Source: a virus
Virus record (IMG/VR): IMGVR_UViG_3300043438_001998
Coordinates: 1-64,000 of that record
Strand: one strand, 5' to 3'
Length of the DNA stretch: 64,000 nt
The translations under genes were made by a program, and so were the position numbers. Below, piece by piece: positions 1 to 8,621 of the stretch. Numbering within the stretch: the first letter of the stretch is position 1; each line of letters starts with the position of its first letter. The notes under the pieces were generated by a model that made no database searches, was not told the origin of the DNA, and saw only the letters and a list, made by a program, of their open reading frames with translations.

Positions 1-522
1 GCCTTCCGCCACACCTTGTTGACCAATCTGTACTAGCCACTCAAGTTCATCCTCAACTTCTTTAACAGCGAAGAATTTGACATTAGGAATTTGTTTTGTA
101 TCAAACCATTTGTTAGCTACTTTGACCATCCAAGCACGATGTTGAGGGTCGCTTGAGTTTGGTTCATACTCACCGGTCATGTTAATCCAAAGTGGATGTA
201 CATTGCCGTCCATATCGTACCCTACTAGTTCGCGCCATTCTTGTTCCAATTGATCAGGAACAAACTGATCTAATTCAGTATCGCTCATCCACTCTTGGCC
301 AATGTCCAAGCCTTCAGCCACACCTTGTTGTTCACGCTTTCTCAATTCCCGGCGAATCAATGTTTTAAATTTTAATTCATTACGACCCATTACACCTGGT
401 CTTAGCATTGCTTTCAGTTCATCGGTACTATGTTTGCTGTAGTCTGCACCACCTGGCGCTATCTGGTCAACTCGGCCTTCCGCCACACCTTGCTTTTTAT
501 TAAAAAAATCATTAATAAACAT
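1..522 (-). CDS. Partial virion-type protein with repeated QGVAEG motifs (C-terminus outside window)
   Basis: The reading frame opens with ATG at 522 and runs off the window edge, giving 174 visible codons. The hexapeptide QGVAEG occurs three times, at about residues 11-16, near residue 70 and at the window edge, encoded by near-identical 18-bp DNA copies (1-18, 310-327, 475-492). V-A-E-G resembles the (I/L)-X-E-(A/G) site of T4 prohead protease gp21, and the start (MFINDFF) resembles that of the nucleotidyltransferase at 2191-3036. A packaged, proteolytically matured head protein is inferred. The fold is not recognised. Confidence 0.65.
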   Translation of the reverse strand, partial: MFINDFFNKKQGVAEGRVDQIAPGGADYSKHSTDELKAMLRPGVMGRNELKFKTLIRRELRKREQQGVAEGLDIGQEWMSDTELDQFVPDQLEQEWRELVGYDMDGNVHPLWINMTGEYEPNSSDPQHRAWMVKVANKWFDTKQIPNVKFFAVKEVEDELEWLVQIGQQGVAEG

Positions 523-531
523 AATATCCTC

Positions 532-1041
532 TTAAATTGCCTGGGTTCTTAGTGCTGCTATTTGCGACGTTAGGTCTTCAATTTGTCCTTGAATGGCAAT
601 TTTTTGTGACTGAGTATCTCTAAGACTCATGGCTTTTTCAACTGGATTGGCACCTTGTGGGAAAGCTCTGTTCAGCTGTGCAATTTGTCCTCGTGCTCCA
701 GCCAGCTGTGCAGTTAATCCACCAACTTGGCCTTTTATTTCGTCTTTCTGAGCTTTACGTTGCTGACCCATGGCAAACTCCTCTGCAGGGTTTCTGGCTG
801 TGTCGTTACCAATACCGGATCCAGGTGCACCGTATTCTGCAAGATACTGTTCAAATTCCGCACGCAGGCTTTGTTCAACACTTTCGTCTGTGCCACCATC
901 ACCTACCAGGCGTCCTTTAAAAGGATGACCTTTCTTGCTTGTGCGAGCTTTTTCTGTGCCACGCACTTGATCACCGGGCTTTTGACCCACTGCTTGTCCA
1001 GCAAATGACATCTTCTCTAATAGGTCGCGCATGTTGCTCAT
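532..1041 (-). CDS. Putative internal virion protein
   Basis: This 169-residue protein is rich in Gln, Ala and Gly and has a C-terminal helical, coiled-coil-like half (about residues 95-165). Its start MSNMRDLLEKM is an amphipathic leader like those of T4-type internal head proteins. A basic stretch, KKGHPFKGRLVG, sits near residues 36-47. The ATG overlaps the stop of the upstream gene by one base (TAATG), implying coupled translation. The function is not recognised; the structural role is inferred from leader and neighbours. Confidence 0.55.
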   Translation of the reverse strand: MSNMRDLLEKMSFAGQAVGQKPGDQVRGTEKARTSKKGHPFKGRLVGDGGTDESVEQSLRAEFEQYLAEYGAPGSGIGNDTARNPAEEFAMGQQRKAQKDEIKGQVGGLTAQLAGARGQIAQLNRAFPQGANPVEKAMSLRDTQSQKIAIQGQIEDLTSQIAALRTQAI

Positions 1042-1865
1042 TAGTAAACGCCTTTGCCCACAGCAACTTTTTTCATCTTGGCAGCATTGCCCAGTTTCTT
1101 AGGTACGCCTGATGTTGGCTTGTGTGCTGGTCCGCCCATGCTTGTGGCAACACCTGCTGAACTTGATCCACCACCTGTGGCCATTTCGCTGACCTGACGA
1201 CTTTCGTCGTATTTGTTGTACTTGTCTCTAATCTTGTCTAAATCTTTGCCTTCACGACCTGCTTTAGCCAATGCCGCCATGCCCTCTTTGCCGTACTTCT
1301 CATGGCCTTTGGCAGCACGACTCATGCCTTTTTGGCCATCCTCGCCTAGGCTAGCTTGTCCTGCAACAGCTTTACCTGTTGGCTTAGAACTTATTCCTGT
1401 GCGACTTGATTTCATTTTTTCTTTGCCGCCACCAATGTGTCTACTACCGCCTAAACGTTCAGATTGTCTTGGTTTATGTGTTTTACCTACTGTGGGTTTG
1501 TTCTTAGATAAGAAATCAGCCACAGCATCATCATAATCATCTTCTACTAGCAGCTGATCAAATGCATACTCTGCAGCTTCAGCTGTGAAGCTCATCATGA
1601 CCTGCTCTTGATCATGCGCCATTTCGTGTGACAAATACTCATGTACTGTACGCAAATAGTCATTTGCTAGAGTGATCTTTTCGCTTACCCAGCCATCCAG
1701 GCCTTGCTGTTCGCTAACTTCTTTAAGCATACGGTGCAGTTCAATTGCATATTTGGCTGCACTATAGCAATCACTGCGGGCCATTTGTACTTCATGGTCA
1801 GAATGCATGTCATCTGCTTCTTGTGCAATTTGACTAGTTTCTACAATAAATTCTGTTGGTTTCAT
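1041..1865 (-). CDS. Putative capsid-targeted internal head protein
   Basis: This 274-residue protein begins MKPTEFIVET, close to the capsid-targeting leader of T4 internal proteins (MKTYQEFIAEA), with a possible processing site just after it. A helical domain (about residues 25-110) contains WVSEKITLANDYLRTVHEYL, a helix type common in phage packaged proteins. The C-terminal half is basic, Gly/Lys-rich and low in complexity, including KYGKEGMAALAKAGREGKD, which suits DNA contact. A late-type promoter sequence lies about 25 bp upstream (1888-1897). Packaging is an inference. Confidence 0.6.
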   Translation of the reverse strand: MKPTEFIVETSQIAQEADDMHSDHEVQMARSDCYSAAKYAIELHRMLKEVSEQQGLDGWVSEKITLANDYLRTVHEYLSHEMAHDQEQVMMSFTAEAAEYAFDQLLVEDDYDDAVADFLSKNKPTVGKTHKPRQSERLGGSRHIGGGKEKMKSSRTGISSKPTGKAVAGQASLGEDGQKGMSRAAKGHEKYGKEGMAALAKAGREGKDLDKIRDKYNKYDESRQVSEMATGGGSSSAGVATSMGGPAHKPTSGVPKKLGNAAKMKKVAVGKGVY

Positions 1866-1887
1866 GTTGGTTACCTATTAGTAATAT

Positions 1888-1897
1888 GTATTTATTA
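1888..1897 (-). promoter_or_regulatory. T4-late-like promoter element (AATAAATAC)
   Basis: The minus strand reads TAATAAATAC, matching the TATAAATA type of T4 late promoter with one change. It lies about 25 bp upstream of the start of the internal-head-type gene. Confidence 0.45.
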
Positions 1898-2194
1898 GCT
1901 TACGACAAAGGTCAGTTGTTTGCTGCCTGGGTCAATGTGATTGGGGTGTAATGCGCCGGGATTGCCTTCAACAACCAGATTTTCTAATTTAAAATCGCCA
2001 TGGCACGAACAATTCTCAACTCTCACAGTGTGAATGCCAGGATCTAAATTGCAAACCATATGCTCACGAATATAAATTTGATAACCTGCCCAACTAAACG
2101 TGCGTTCTGTCAGCAGGTCGTTATCAACATAAATTCTATAACTTGGAGGTGCTTCGCTCCAATGACAATGCACATCGGCTGACATGTGTATCAC
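1895..2194 (-). CDS. Small beta-sandwich-like (carbohydrate-binding-type) protein
   Basis: This 99-residue protein alternates hydrophobic strands and turns: YRIYVDNDLLTERTF, then GIHTVRVENC, then FKLENLVVEG. That layout resembles a small carbohydrate-binding-module-like beta-sandwich, with 'the ligand is held / the property is conferred' strands as in the proteins at 3066-3530 and 21443-22039. The ATG overlaps the stop of the upstream nucleotidyltransferase (ATGA). The fold assignment is by pattern only and the ligand is unknown. Confidence 0.55.
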   Translation of the reverse strand: MIHMSADVHCHWSEAPPSYRIYVDNDLLTERTFSWAGYQIYIREHMVCNLDPGIHTVRVENCSCHGDFKLENLVVEGNPGALHPNHIDPGSKQLTFVVS

Positions 2195-3036
2195 GGCTGC
2201 CTGTTCTTTCTAGCGGCCAGTTGAGTATGAATCATGTCCATTTGTTCTTTGAGCTTTTTATAGCGCTTGGTTAGATGGAGCCCAGCCATCATCTTGGGCA
2301 ATGTGGCAGCAGTTACATCATTGTCGTTGCCCATGGTGGCCATGCTGTAACGTGGGTCATTGCCATTTTTGACCACCCCTACTCCAGCTGCATCTTCGGC
2401 CATGGTTTGCGGAATCTTGTCTAGCACACGGCCCAGTTCTGCATCATCTCTGCCGTACATTTGCAGCAAAAATGCACTACGCTGCTTGGGGTCGTTGCGT
2501 ACTAGATTCCAGGCCTGTCTGGTTTGAGTACCATGACTGACATCTACTGATTGTCCGTTGATATCAATTACTTTGTGTCTTTCGTCTGCTATTATAACAT
2601 AGCCGTGTTGATCTGCTGTGGCACATTCTTTTAAATTTTTGAAGGTTTTAAAGTACCCAGGATTGCCATCTTTTTTGACACTGTCTGGCGCTAGACGCTG
2701 TGCATCCGGTGCACCCACTGCTGCTACAAAGATGGTATTTGCAGCATTAAACTGTGCAGGCAGTTTATACGGACTTGCGACTTCTAATATACGGTCACTG
2801 GGAATGCCCGCAGCATGCATCAGTATACTTTTGTCTGTAAAATTGAATGGGCTTTTTGGAGGTTCGGTCTTGTTACTGGTTGCAATAAACACACTGTCAC
2901 GACCAAATTTACCTTGCAGGCTTTGAAATACTTCCCGATGCCCCAAATGAAAAGGCTGGAACCGACCTGGATATAATACCACCAGTTGCGGTGCAGCCTC
3001 GTCTAAATACCTCTCAAATAAATTAGCAATAAACAT
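2191..3036 (-). CDS. Cytidylyltransferase-fold nucleotidyltransferase with capsid-targeting-like leader
   Basis: From residue 20 the protein reads VVLYPGRFQPFHLGH, the HxGH nucleotide-binding motif of the cytidylyltransferase/NMNAT/PPAT superfamily, followed by a SNKTEPP segment. The leader MFIANLFERYLDEA ends in L-D-E-A, a good match to the T4 prohead protease site (I/L)-X-E-(A/G), so the enzyme could be packaged in the head and matured. The C-terminal part (from about residue 200) is helical. NMN adenylyltransferase is one possibility, but the substrate is not determined by the sequence. Confidence 0.8.
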   Translation of the reverse strand: MFIANLFERYLDEAAPQLVVLYPGRFQPFHLGHREVFQSLQGKFGRDSVFIATSNKTEPPKSPFNFTDKSILMHAAGIPSDRILEVASPYKLPAQFNAANTIFVAAVGAPDAQRLAPDSVKKDGNPGYFKTFKNLKECATADQHGYVIIADERHKVIDINGQSVDVSHGTQTRQAWNLVRNDPKQRSAFLLQMYGRDDAELGRVLDKIPQTMAEDAAGVGVVKNGNDPRYSMATMGNDNDVTAATLPKMMAGLHLTKRYKKLKEQMDMIHTQLAARKNRQP

Positions 3037-3065
3037 AAAAAATCCGTTCTATTGCTATATTTAGT

Positions 3066-3530
3066 TTATAAGTTTTCTAATAGCCAAATGTAGAATGGAC
3101 TAGCAAAAGGCAACTTCCAGGTGCCGTTCCACCCTAGATCCACAAACCCTTTGAGTTCCTTGATCTGCTTCTGTGTTTCATCCAGATACGAATCAGGATA
3201 GTCCGGAAAATAGCTGCTGGCAGTCCATTTTAGTGTTCCAATGTCAATTTCATCAATTTCAATGCTTTCAACATGCAGTAGCATATCCTCGACGATATTT
3301 CCGGAATCATCTGTTTTGGTATCAGTAGAAGTCTTATTTAAAAAACAAATGTTCAAGCAATGATCGCCTTCAGACAGTTCCGCATCAAATTCAAAGTATT
3401 CAGTCAACGTGCTCGATAACGTTTCATGCACATGTTCTATGTCATTGATTTTAATTTGAAACTCAGGGTATCGGGTTAACGACGCACTACTTAGTCCAAT
3501 TTTAAAGTGCAACTTCTCTTTATCTTCCAT
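3066..3530 (-). CDS. Beta-sandwich-like protein, paralogue of 21443-22039
   Basis: This 154-residue protein has strand-rich sequence with FQIKINDIEHVHETL, GDHCLNICFLNKTS and an ending SPFYIWLLENL. The protein at 21443-22039 shares the layout: opening strand, an LDHNQIELHYTNK segment and SEPFYDWVQNL. The shared layout suggests a carbohydrate-binding-like or decoration module present in several copies. No catalytic residues are evident. A structural or adhesion role is inferred. Confidence 0.55.
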   Translation of the reverse strand: MEDKEKLHFKIGLSSASLTRYPEFQIKINDIEHVHETLSSTLTEYFEFDAELSEGDHCLNICFLNKTSTDTKTDDSGNIVEDMLLHVESIEIDEIDIGTLKWTASSYFPDYPDSYLDETQKQIKELKGFVDLGWNGTWKLPFASPFYIWLLENL

Positions 3531-3542
3531 TGGCAGACTCCT

Positions 3543-4493
3543 TTATGCTGGTGCTTTTTGTGCCATCTTGATTGCATCTTGAAGCGCAGCTGGAGTACCT
3601 GGATCCATTTGAGGAGTATCACCTGTGGGACCAAATTGCGGCATCTTGGCCAAGTCACCAACAAACTCATAGTGTCCAATGTGATTGAGCAGTACCTTGC
3701 CGTGAGCCCAGATCTCGCCACCAATTGCACTCCAGCGTCTGCAGAACAACCAGTCCTCGCTTAGATAATGACCTTTTTCGTCAATTTCACAATCAAAAAT
3801 GCTGTACATGGTAGGCTCGTATTGTTTGCCCAAGCCCACATCGTCCACATACTTGCATTCAGGATGTACTTCGCATAATTTAGAGTACACATCACGCTTG
3901 AACAACAAGAAACCTGTTCCCATGGTATCTACTGTAAAGATATCACCTTGTACTTTGGTTTCGCGCCTTAGGTTAATGACATAGTTAACTGGCAATGCTT
4001 TCTTGGGATACAGCCCGCCAATAACATCTTTGTCACAGGCCATCATCTGCAGAATACTTTCTGGTTGGAAACGAATGTCTGCGTCGATGAACATGAAGTG
4101 TGTGGCAGCTTTATTGGTCATCATTTTAGCCATCAAGTTGTTACGTGCTCTAGTGACCAAGCTCTCATTGACCATGGTATCCAGGCTCCAGTTTAGTCCT
4201 ACCTGTTGCGCCATGAGAATGAACCGCAACAATGAAGTCATTGTTGGTTCACTGACCATGCCGCCGTAACATGGAATACCAATATGCAAATGGCATTTGG
4301 CAAAATCAAATGGTTGACCTTGCACTTGTTGCTGTGGTTGTTGTGTTTGCTGCGCTGCTGCTGCCTTGATCAGTGCAACTGCATCTGCAGGACTTGGCGC
4401 CGGGCTGGCAGGTCGGGCTGCTGCTGCCGCTTTGATTGCTGCCACCGCGTCTGCCTGAGTGGAGGCCGTTTCTCCAATTACTTTTTTGGTCAT
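3543..4493 (-). CDS. GT-A-fold glycosyltransferase-like protein with Ala/Pro-rich N-terminus
   Basis: After an Ala/Pro/Gln-rich N-terminal tail (residues 1-60) holding two copies of a DAVA(A/L)IKAAAA repeat, the domain starts with CHLHIGIPCYGG. It continues to FMFIDADIRFQPESI, the Asp-X-Asp metal-binding motif of GT-A glycosyltransferases. Later motifs include DVIGGLYPKK and YLSEDWLFCRRW. The chemistry would be sugar transfer from a nucleotide sugar; the acceptor is unknown. The repeated tail may be a flexible tether. A virion-associated role is possible because of the neighbours. Confidence 0.7.
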   Translation of the reverse strand: MTKKVIGETASTQADAVAAIKAAAAARPASPAPSPADAVALIKAAAAQQTQQPQQQVQGQPFDFAKCHLHIGIPCYGGMVSEPTMTSLLRFILMAQQVGLNWSLDTMVNESLVTRARNNLMAKMMTNKAATHFMFIDADIRFQPESILQMMACDKDVIGGLYPKKALPVNYVINLRRETKVQGDIFTVDTMGTGFLLFKRDVYSKLCEVHPECKYVDDVGLGKQYEPTMYSIFDCEIDEKGHYLSEDWLFCRRWSAIGGEIWAHGKVLLNHIGHYEFVGDLAKMPQFGPTGDTPQMDPGTPAALQDAIKMAQKAPA

Positions 4494-4519
4494 TGATTTC
4501 TCTCTTGGTTAAATTTTGA

Positions 4520-4690
4520 TTAGGCTTTGTTTACTTCGACAACAACACCGTTGCCAAATAATTCTTCTGCTACTGATCCTAAAGCTGCAATAATCTCCAC
4601 ATTGGCAAGATCGGGTGCATCTGCTGCATCGGAGTCTTTTACTAATTTGCTAACTGTAATTACAATTACTTCTTCATGTACTTTCGCCAT
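4520..4690 (-). CDS. Small conserved phage protein (56 aa)
   Basis: An ATG at 4690 opens a 56-residue frame starting MAKVHEEVIVITVSKLVKDS and ending in acidic and hydrophobic residues. The start follows a GGAGC ribosome binding site and a late-like promoter at 4713-4722. The pattern of a beta strand then a helix resembles small conserved proteins seen in many T4-type phages. The function is unknown. Confidence 0.6.
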   Translation of the reverse strand: MAKVHEEVIVITVSKLVKDSDAADAPDLANVEIIAALGSVAEELFGNGVVVEVNKA

Positions 4691-4712
4691 CCGGGGCTCC
4701 TTGAATTATAAC

Positions 4713-4722
4713 AGTATTTATT
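4713..4722 (-). promoter_or_regulatory. T4-late-like promoter element (AATAAATACT)
   Basis: The minus strand reads AATAAATACT about 25 bp upstream of the 56-residue gene at 4520-4690. Confidence 0.45.
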
Positions 4723-5440
4723 CCTGTATACACACCAGCTCACAAACTTCTCTTATGATGTCTGGACAGATAATACGTACCAAATTAGCTACACCAACAT
4801 CGTTGGTGTAAAAATAACAATTCCACATCCAATCTCCATCTTTGACCAACTGCTCTGTGGTATTTTTAGGCAGCTTGACCAAATCTCCCAGTTGCTGCAG
4901 ATAGTTATGGACCTGCGTCCTTGATTTTATGTCAAACCGTTTCTCTTTAAGGTATATTCGATATCTAAATTTTGGTTGTCTATTTACTATTATTGCGTTG
5001 CCTTGCAACCACTGACTACTGACATCAGATTCTGGGCCTGTAGCAGACAGTATCTGATGTCGAAACTGGACACCAATGGCCAATGCTATGGATTGTAGTA
5101 TTGATTCTGATTCGGCATAGAAGCTGATTTTTGGCTCTTCAATCCTGACCCTTATGTCAGCATGTTTGTGTATCAGTCTTTTGAGATCAATCAGCAGACC
5201 CAGATCAGCTTCTTTGAGTTGCTCTTTTAGCTTACGGTCCCACCACGATCCGCCTCCCAGTGAATACGATCGAGCACATGATTGCCGGTGCTGTAGATTG
5301 GCCTTGATATCATCGTACCGGATACTCTTGCAACCAGGAGCGTAAATTTCTAATCGATAAAGATACTGTTTAAAATACTGTTTGGCAGTATATTGTATCT
5401 TTGTATCTTTAGACAGGTTCTGCCAGAACAATGTATCCAT
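4718..5440 (-). CDS. Hypothetical protein (240 aa)
   Basis: The protein has mixed helices and strands and contains YSLGGGSWWDRKLKEQL near residue 60. No catalytic signature is recognised. Its start lies 32 bp inside the end of the ClpA-type gene upstream, so the two are probably translationally coupled. The composition (basic, several Trp and Tyr) is compatible with a nucleic-acid-associated protein, but that is only a guess. Confidence 0.6.
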   Translation of the reverse strand: MDTLFWQNLSKDTKIQYTAKQYFKQYLYRLEIYAPGCKSIRYDDIKANLQHRQSCARSYSLGGGSWWDRKLKEQLKEADLGLLIDLKRLIHKHADIRVRIEEPKISFYAESESILQSIALAIGVQFRHQILSATGPESDVSSQWLQGNAIIVNRQPKFRYRIYLKEKRFDIKSRTQVHNYLQQLGDLVKLPKNTTEQLVKDGDWMWNCYFYTNDVGVANLVRIICPDIIREVCELVCIQE

Positions 5441-7688
5441 TTTCGTCTATTCTATAGGTTGAATCGGTATTCGCGATTGGTTGAAATGTAAACTCTTTGT
5501 CATGAAAATCAATTATGATAGTGCTCACTGGCGCAATCTTGTCAAACAATATGCGTTTACTCAATGGCACTTTGATTAGATCGTTGATTTTTCTCTGCAA
5601 AGGTCTTGCACCCATTTTGGGATCAAATCCTGTGGTAATCAATTCATCAACAGCAGCTTCAGTTAGTCTTACACGTAACTGTTTGTCTATTAGAAGATCA
5701 TTTAATTCTGCAATAAACTTGCTAACAATTTTACGCATACTTAGATCATCTAATTTAGAAAATTTAACAATACCATCTAAACGATTTCGGAATTCAGGTT
5801 TAAAGAATTCTTTAACAGCACGATCATCTTCTTGATTTTTTTGTAACTCTTTACCAAAGCCAATGTTGTTTTTTTCGTTGTCTGCTGCACCAAGATTGCT
5901 GGTTAAAATAATCATGGCATTACGACAGTCAGCTTTCTTACCATTGCTGCTGGTAATTGTGCCTTCGTCCATCATTTGCAGCAAAATGTTACTAACGTCG
6001 GGATGAGCTTTTTCAATTTCATCCATCAAGATAATGCAATTGGGATTTTTTTCAATGTCACTGATCAGCAACCCACCACCCAGATTGCCATCCTCGTAGC
6101 CAACATAACCAGGGGGTGCACCAATAAGTTTAGCAACAGTATGTCGCTCTTGGTATTCACTCATGTCATACCGCAGCAGTTTCATACCAAGATTTTCTGC
6201 CAGCAACTTGGCCAGTTCTGTTTTGCCTGTGCCAGTTGGTCCCAAGAACAAGAAGTTACCAATTGGTTTGTTTAGGGCTTTTAATCCTGCACGGCTCACA
6301 TAGATTTTTTCTAATACTGTATCTACTGCAGCATCTTGACCGTACAGTCGATCCTTGATGCCAACTTCAAGATTTTCAATTCCTTTGGCACCTTCGGTGT
6401 TGCCAATTGATTCAATTGGCAATCTTGTCAACCGGCTGATGGTGTGTACAATATCGGCACCCGAAACAATCCAATTGGTATCTTTGATTTTGAGTCGAGC
6501 ACACGACGCATCTATTAGGTCAATGGCTTTGTCGGGCAATTTTTTATCAGTTTGATAACGCACACTTAGATCAACTGCGGTGTTAATGGCATCATCAGTG
6601 ATGGTGCCTCCGTGGAATTTTTCAAAGTGTAATCTTAACCCAAACAAGATATCTTTGGCAACTTCAGCACTGGGCTCATCAATGGTGATCCGTTGGAATC
6701 TGCGCATCAGAGCACGATCTTTTTCAAAACTCTGGCTATATTCTTCCCAGGTAGTACTAGCAATAACTTTAATTCGGCCTTTGCTCAATGCAGGTTTGAT
6801 CATGTTACTAAAGTCCACACTGCTTTGACTTCCTGCTCCTGCTCCACGCATCTGGTGTGCTTCATCGATGAACAAGATCGCTTTGCCTTTTACATTTAGT
6901 GCAGCCAGTACCTCGTGAATTTTTTCTTCAAAGTCGCCGCGATACTTGCTACCTGCTAGCAAACTACTAATATCAAGATTGTACACTGTGTAGTCTAATA
7001 GATATTCTGGTACCGTTTTTAACACAATTGCCAAAGCCAATCCTTCTGCAATAGCAGTCTTACCAACGCCAGGATCGCCTACCATTAGTATATTGCTTTT
7101 GTTGCGGCGTGCAAGAATTTCTACTATTTCGTTGGTCTCGGCAGCACGTCCAATCACTGGGTCAATCTTGCCGTCCTCGGCCTGGGTGTTGAGATTGTCA
7201 CAATACCGTTCAAGTATCTTGTCTGCCTGGCCGGCATTTGCAACTGTCTTGCCTGCGTCTGATTTATACTCTTTGTTGTATGTCTCTATTAGTTTTGCAC
7301 GATCAAGACCATACTTGACCATGAAATAATGTGCGTAGCTGTTGGATTCTGCATGTATGCTCAAGAATAAATCTAATATTTGAATATGCGTTCTTGCACT
7401 AAACAGGACCTGAGTAAATGCTCGATTAAACACCCGTTCCAGAGCATGGGTTTTTTTAGGATCACTGGTATCGTTGACAAGATATGTTTGATTGGCAAGA
7501 TAATCTTCGATGTCGGTTTCTAATCCTTTGATATCTGTTCCGTATCCGGATAGAAGCTCTTGGAAGGGAGTATATCGTATCATGCTTAAAAACACATGTT
7601 CAAGGGTCACATACTCATGACTTAAACTTTTAGCCAGTTCAGTGGCTTCAACTACAATGTAATCAATTTCAGGGTTGGTTTGTAACAT
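5409..7688 (-). CDS. clpA: ClpA-type AAA+ protein unfoldase
   Basis: This 759-residue protein, full length for ClpA, has an N-domain (1-140) and two AAA+ modules. Walker A1 GDPGVGKT is at 204-211, Walker B1 FIDEAH at 273-278, Walker A2 GPTGTGKT at 483-490 and Walker B2 LMDEIEKA near 554. An I-G-F tripeptide at 609-611 sits where ClpA/ClpX carry the loop that docks on ClpP. The phage also encodes ClpP (53504-54100), so a phage ClpAP protease is plausible. It would thread substrates using ATP in the cytoplasm. A DnaJ protein lies directly upstream, and a late-like promoter is at 7693-7701. Confidence 0.93.
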   Translation of the reverse strand: MLQTNPEIDYIVVEATELAKSLSHEYVTLEHVFLSMIRYTPFQELLSGYGTDIKGLETDIEDYLANQTYLVNDTSDPKKTHALERVFNRAFTQVLFSARTHIQILDLFLSIHAESNSYAHYFMVKYGLDRAKLIETYNKEYKSDAGKTVANAGQADKILERYCDNLNTQAEDGKIDPVIGRAAETNEIVEILARRNKSNILMVGDPGVGKTAIAEGLALAIVLKTVPEYLLDYTVYNLDISSLLAGSKYRGDFEEKIHEVLAALNVKGKAILFIDEAHQMRGAGAGSQSSVDFSNMIKPALSKGRIKVIASTTWEEYSQSFEKDRALMRRFQRITIDEPSAEVAKDILFGLRLHFEKFHGGTITDDAINTAVDLSVRYQTDKKLPDKAIDLIDASCARLKIKDTNWIVSGADIVHTISRLTRLPIESIGNTEGAKGIENLEVGIKDRLYGQDAAVDTVLEKIYVSRAGLKALNKPIGNFLFLGPTGTGKTELAKLLAENLGMKLLRYDMSEYQERHTVAKLIGAPPGYVGYEDGNLGGGLLISDIEKNPNCIILMDEIEKAHPDVSNILLQMMDEGTITSSNGKKADCRNAMIILTSNLGAADNEKNNIGFGKELQKNQEDDRAVKEFFKPEFRNRLDGIVKFSKLDDLSMRKIVSKFIAELNDLLIDKQLRVRLTEAAVDELITTGFDPKMGARPLQRKINDLIKVPLSKRILFDKIAPVSTIIIDFHDKEFTFQPIANTDSTYRIDENGYIVLAEPV

Positions 7689-7692
7689 AATA

Positions 7693-7701
7693 ATATTTAT
7701 T
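7693..7701 (-). promoter_or_regulatory. T4-late-like promoter element (AATAAATAT)
   Basis: The minus strand reads AATAAATAT immediately upstream of the ClpA-type ATG. It is so close (about 5 bp) that it may instead serve an alternative start, so the call is weak. Confidence 0.3.
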
Positions 7702-8566
7702 GGTTAGAGAGTAAATTTTTAATGGAAAGTTTCTGTGACTCATTTAAATCAGTAGGTACTATGATGTTAATAACAATTATTAAATTTCCTCTATGTGATT
7801 GATTCATTGCATACAAACCCTGTTGCTGTATTCTAAATCTTGATCCTGGTTGAGTACCTGCAGGAACAGCCAGATCAAATTTACGACCGTCTAATCCTTG
7901 TAATTGAATAGTGGCACCCACAATGGCATCTAAGCAATTTAGATCCACAGCTTTAATTAGATCTAAATTGTCAACATTAAAACCTGACGCACCTTCAACA
8001 TGCAGTCTAACATACAAGTCGCCGCGTGTTAAACTAGGAAAAAAGTTATCACCTAGTCCAGGATACTTGATTGTGCTGTTGGGTGTAACACCTCGGGGTA
8101 TCTGGACCTCAACAGTGACACGCTCACCGTTTGTGGTTTGAACACTAATAGTCTTTGTTTGAATGTCCAAGGTACTAACCAGGCTGACCACTACATCAAC
8201 CTGGATGTCTTTGTTTTTTCTTGGTTGCCTAAATTGCGAAAATGGATCGCTGTGTGCTGCAAATCCTGGGCCAAAACTGAACCCAAAATTTCTCAGCATG
8301 TCTTCCATGTGTGATGGTATGTCACCGTTGGTATCGTGCCCATTCACAGTAAATCTGAATCCACCGTGATGTCCTTGTCGTTCAGCATCATACTGTGCCC
8401 GAGTCTGATCTGTGCCTATTGTGTCGTAGGCATGTTGTATTTTCTGGAAGTGGGTAGTATCCCCACCTTTGTCAGGATGGTGTTGATTGGCCAACTTACG
8501 ATATGCTTTTTTAATTTCATCCAGACTGGCAGACTCAGGAACTCCCAAGGTATCATAATGTGTCAT
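7697..8566 (-). CDS. dnaJ: DnaJ/CbpA-type Hsp40 co-chaperone
   Basis: The J domain occupies residues 1-60 and carries the HPD motif in NQHHPDKGGD. A C-terminal substrate-binding region follows, with beta strands such as TVEVQIPRGV and PAGTQPGSRFRIQQQG. There is no Cys-rich zinc-finger domain, so the layout is that of CbpA-type (class B) DnaJ. It would stimulate host DnaK ATPase and deliver clients. It has its own sigma70-like promoter (8573-8601) and is immediately followed by the ClpA-type gene. Length, 289 residues, fits the class. Confidence 0.93.
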   Translation of the reverse strand: MTHYDTLGVPESASLDEIKKAYRKLANQHHPDKGGDTTHFQKIQHAYDTIGTDQTRAQYDAERQGHHGGFRFTVNGHDTNGDIPSHMEDMLRNFGFSFGPGFAAHSDPFSQFRQPRKNKDIQVDVVVSLVSTLDIQTKTISVQTTNGERVTVEVQIPRGVTPNSTIKYPGLGDNFFPSLTRGDLYVRLHVEGASGFNVDNLDLIKAVDLNCLDAIVGATIQLQGLDGRKFDLAVPAGTQPGSRFRIQQQGLYAMNQSHRGNLIIVINIIVPTDLNESQKLSIKNLLSNQ

Positions 8567-8572
8567 AGTAAT

Positions 8573-8601
8573 ATTATATAGTATAAATGAAATACGGTCA
8601 A
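8573..8601 (-). promoter_or_regulatory. Sigma70-like promoter for the dnaJ gene
   Basis: The minus strand has TTGACC, a 17-bp spacer, then TATAAT, just upstream of the dnaJ ATG. The -35 lies inside the 3' arm of the hairpin at 8593-8621, so termination of the upstream gene and initiation of this one share DNA. Confidence 0.75.
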
Positions 8602-8621
8602 TACTTTTGGCATTGACCGTA
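8593..8621 (-). terminator. Inverted repeat, possible terminator
   Basis: TACGGTCAAT and ATTGACCGTA form a perfect 10-bp stem with a 9-nt loop, 19 bp after the stop of the 8640-8831 gene. The following TTTCATTT is only moderately T-rich, so termination is likely but not certain. Confidence 0.5.
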
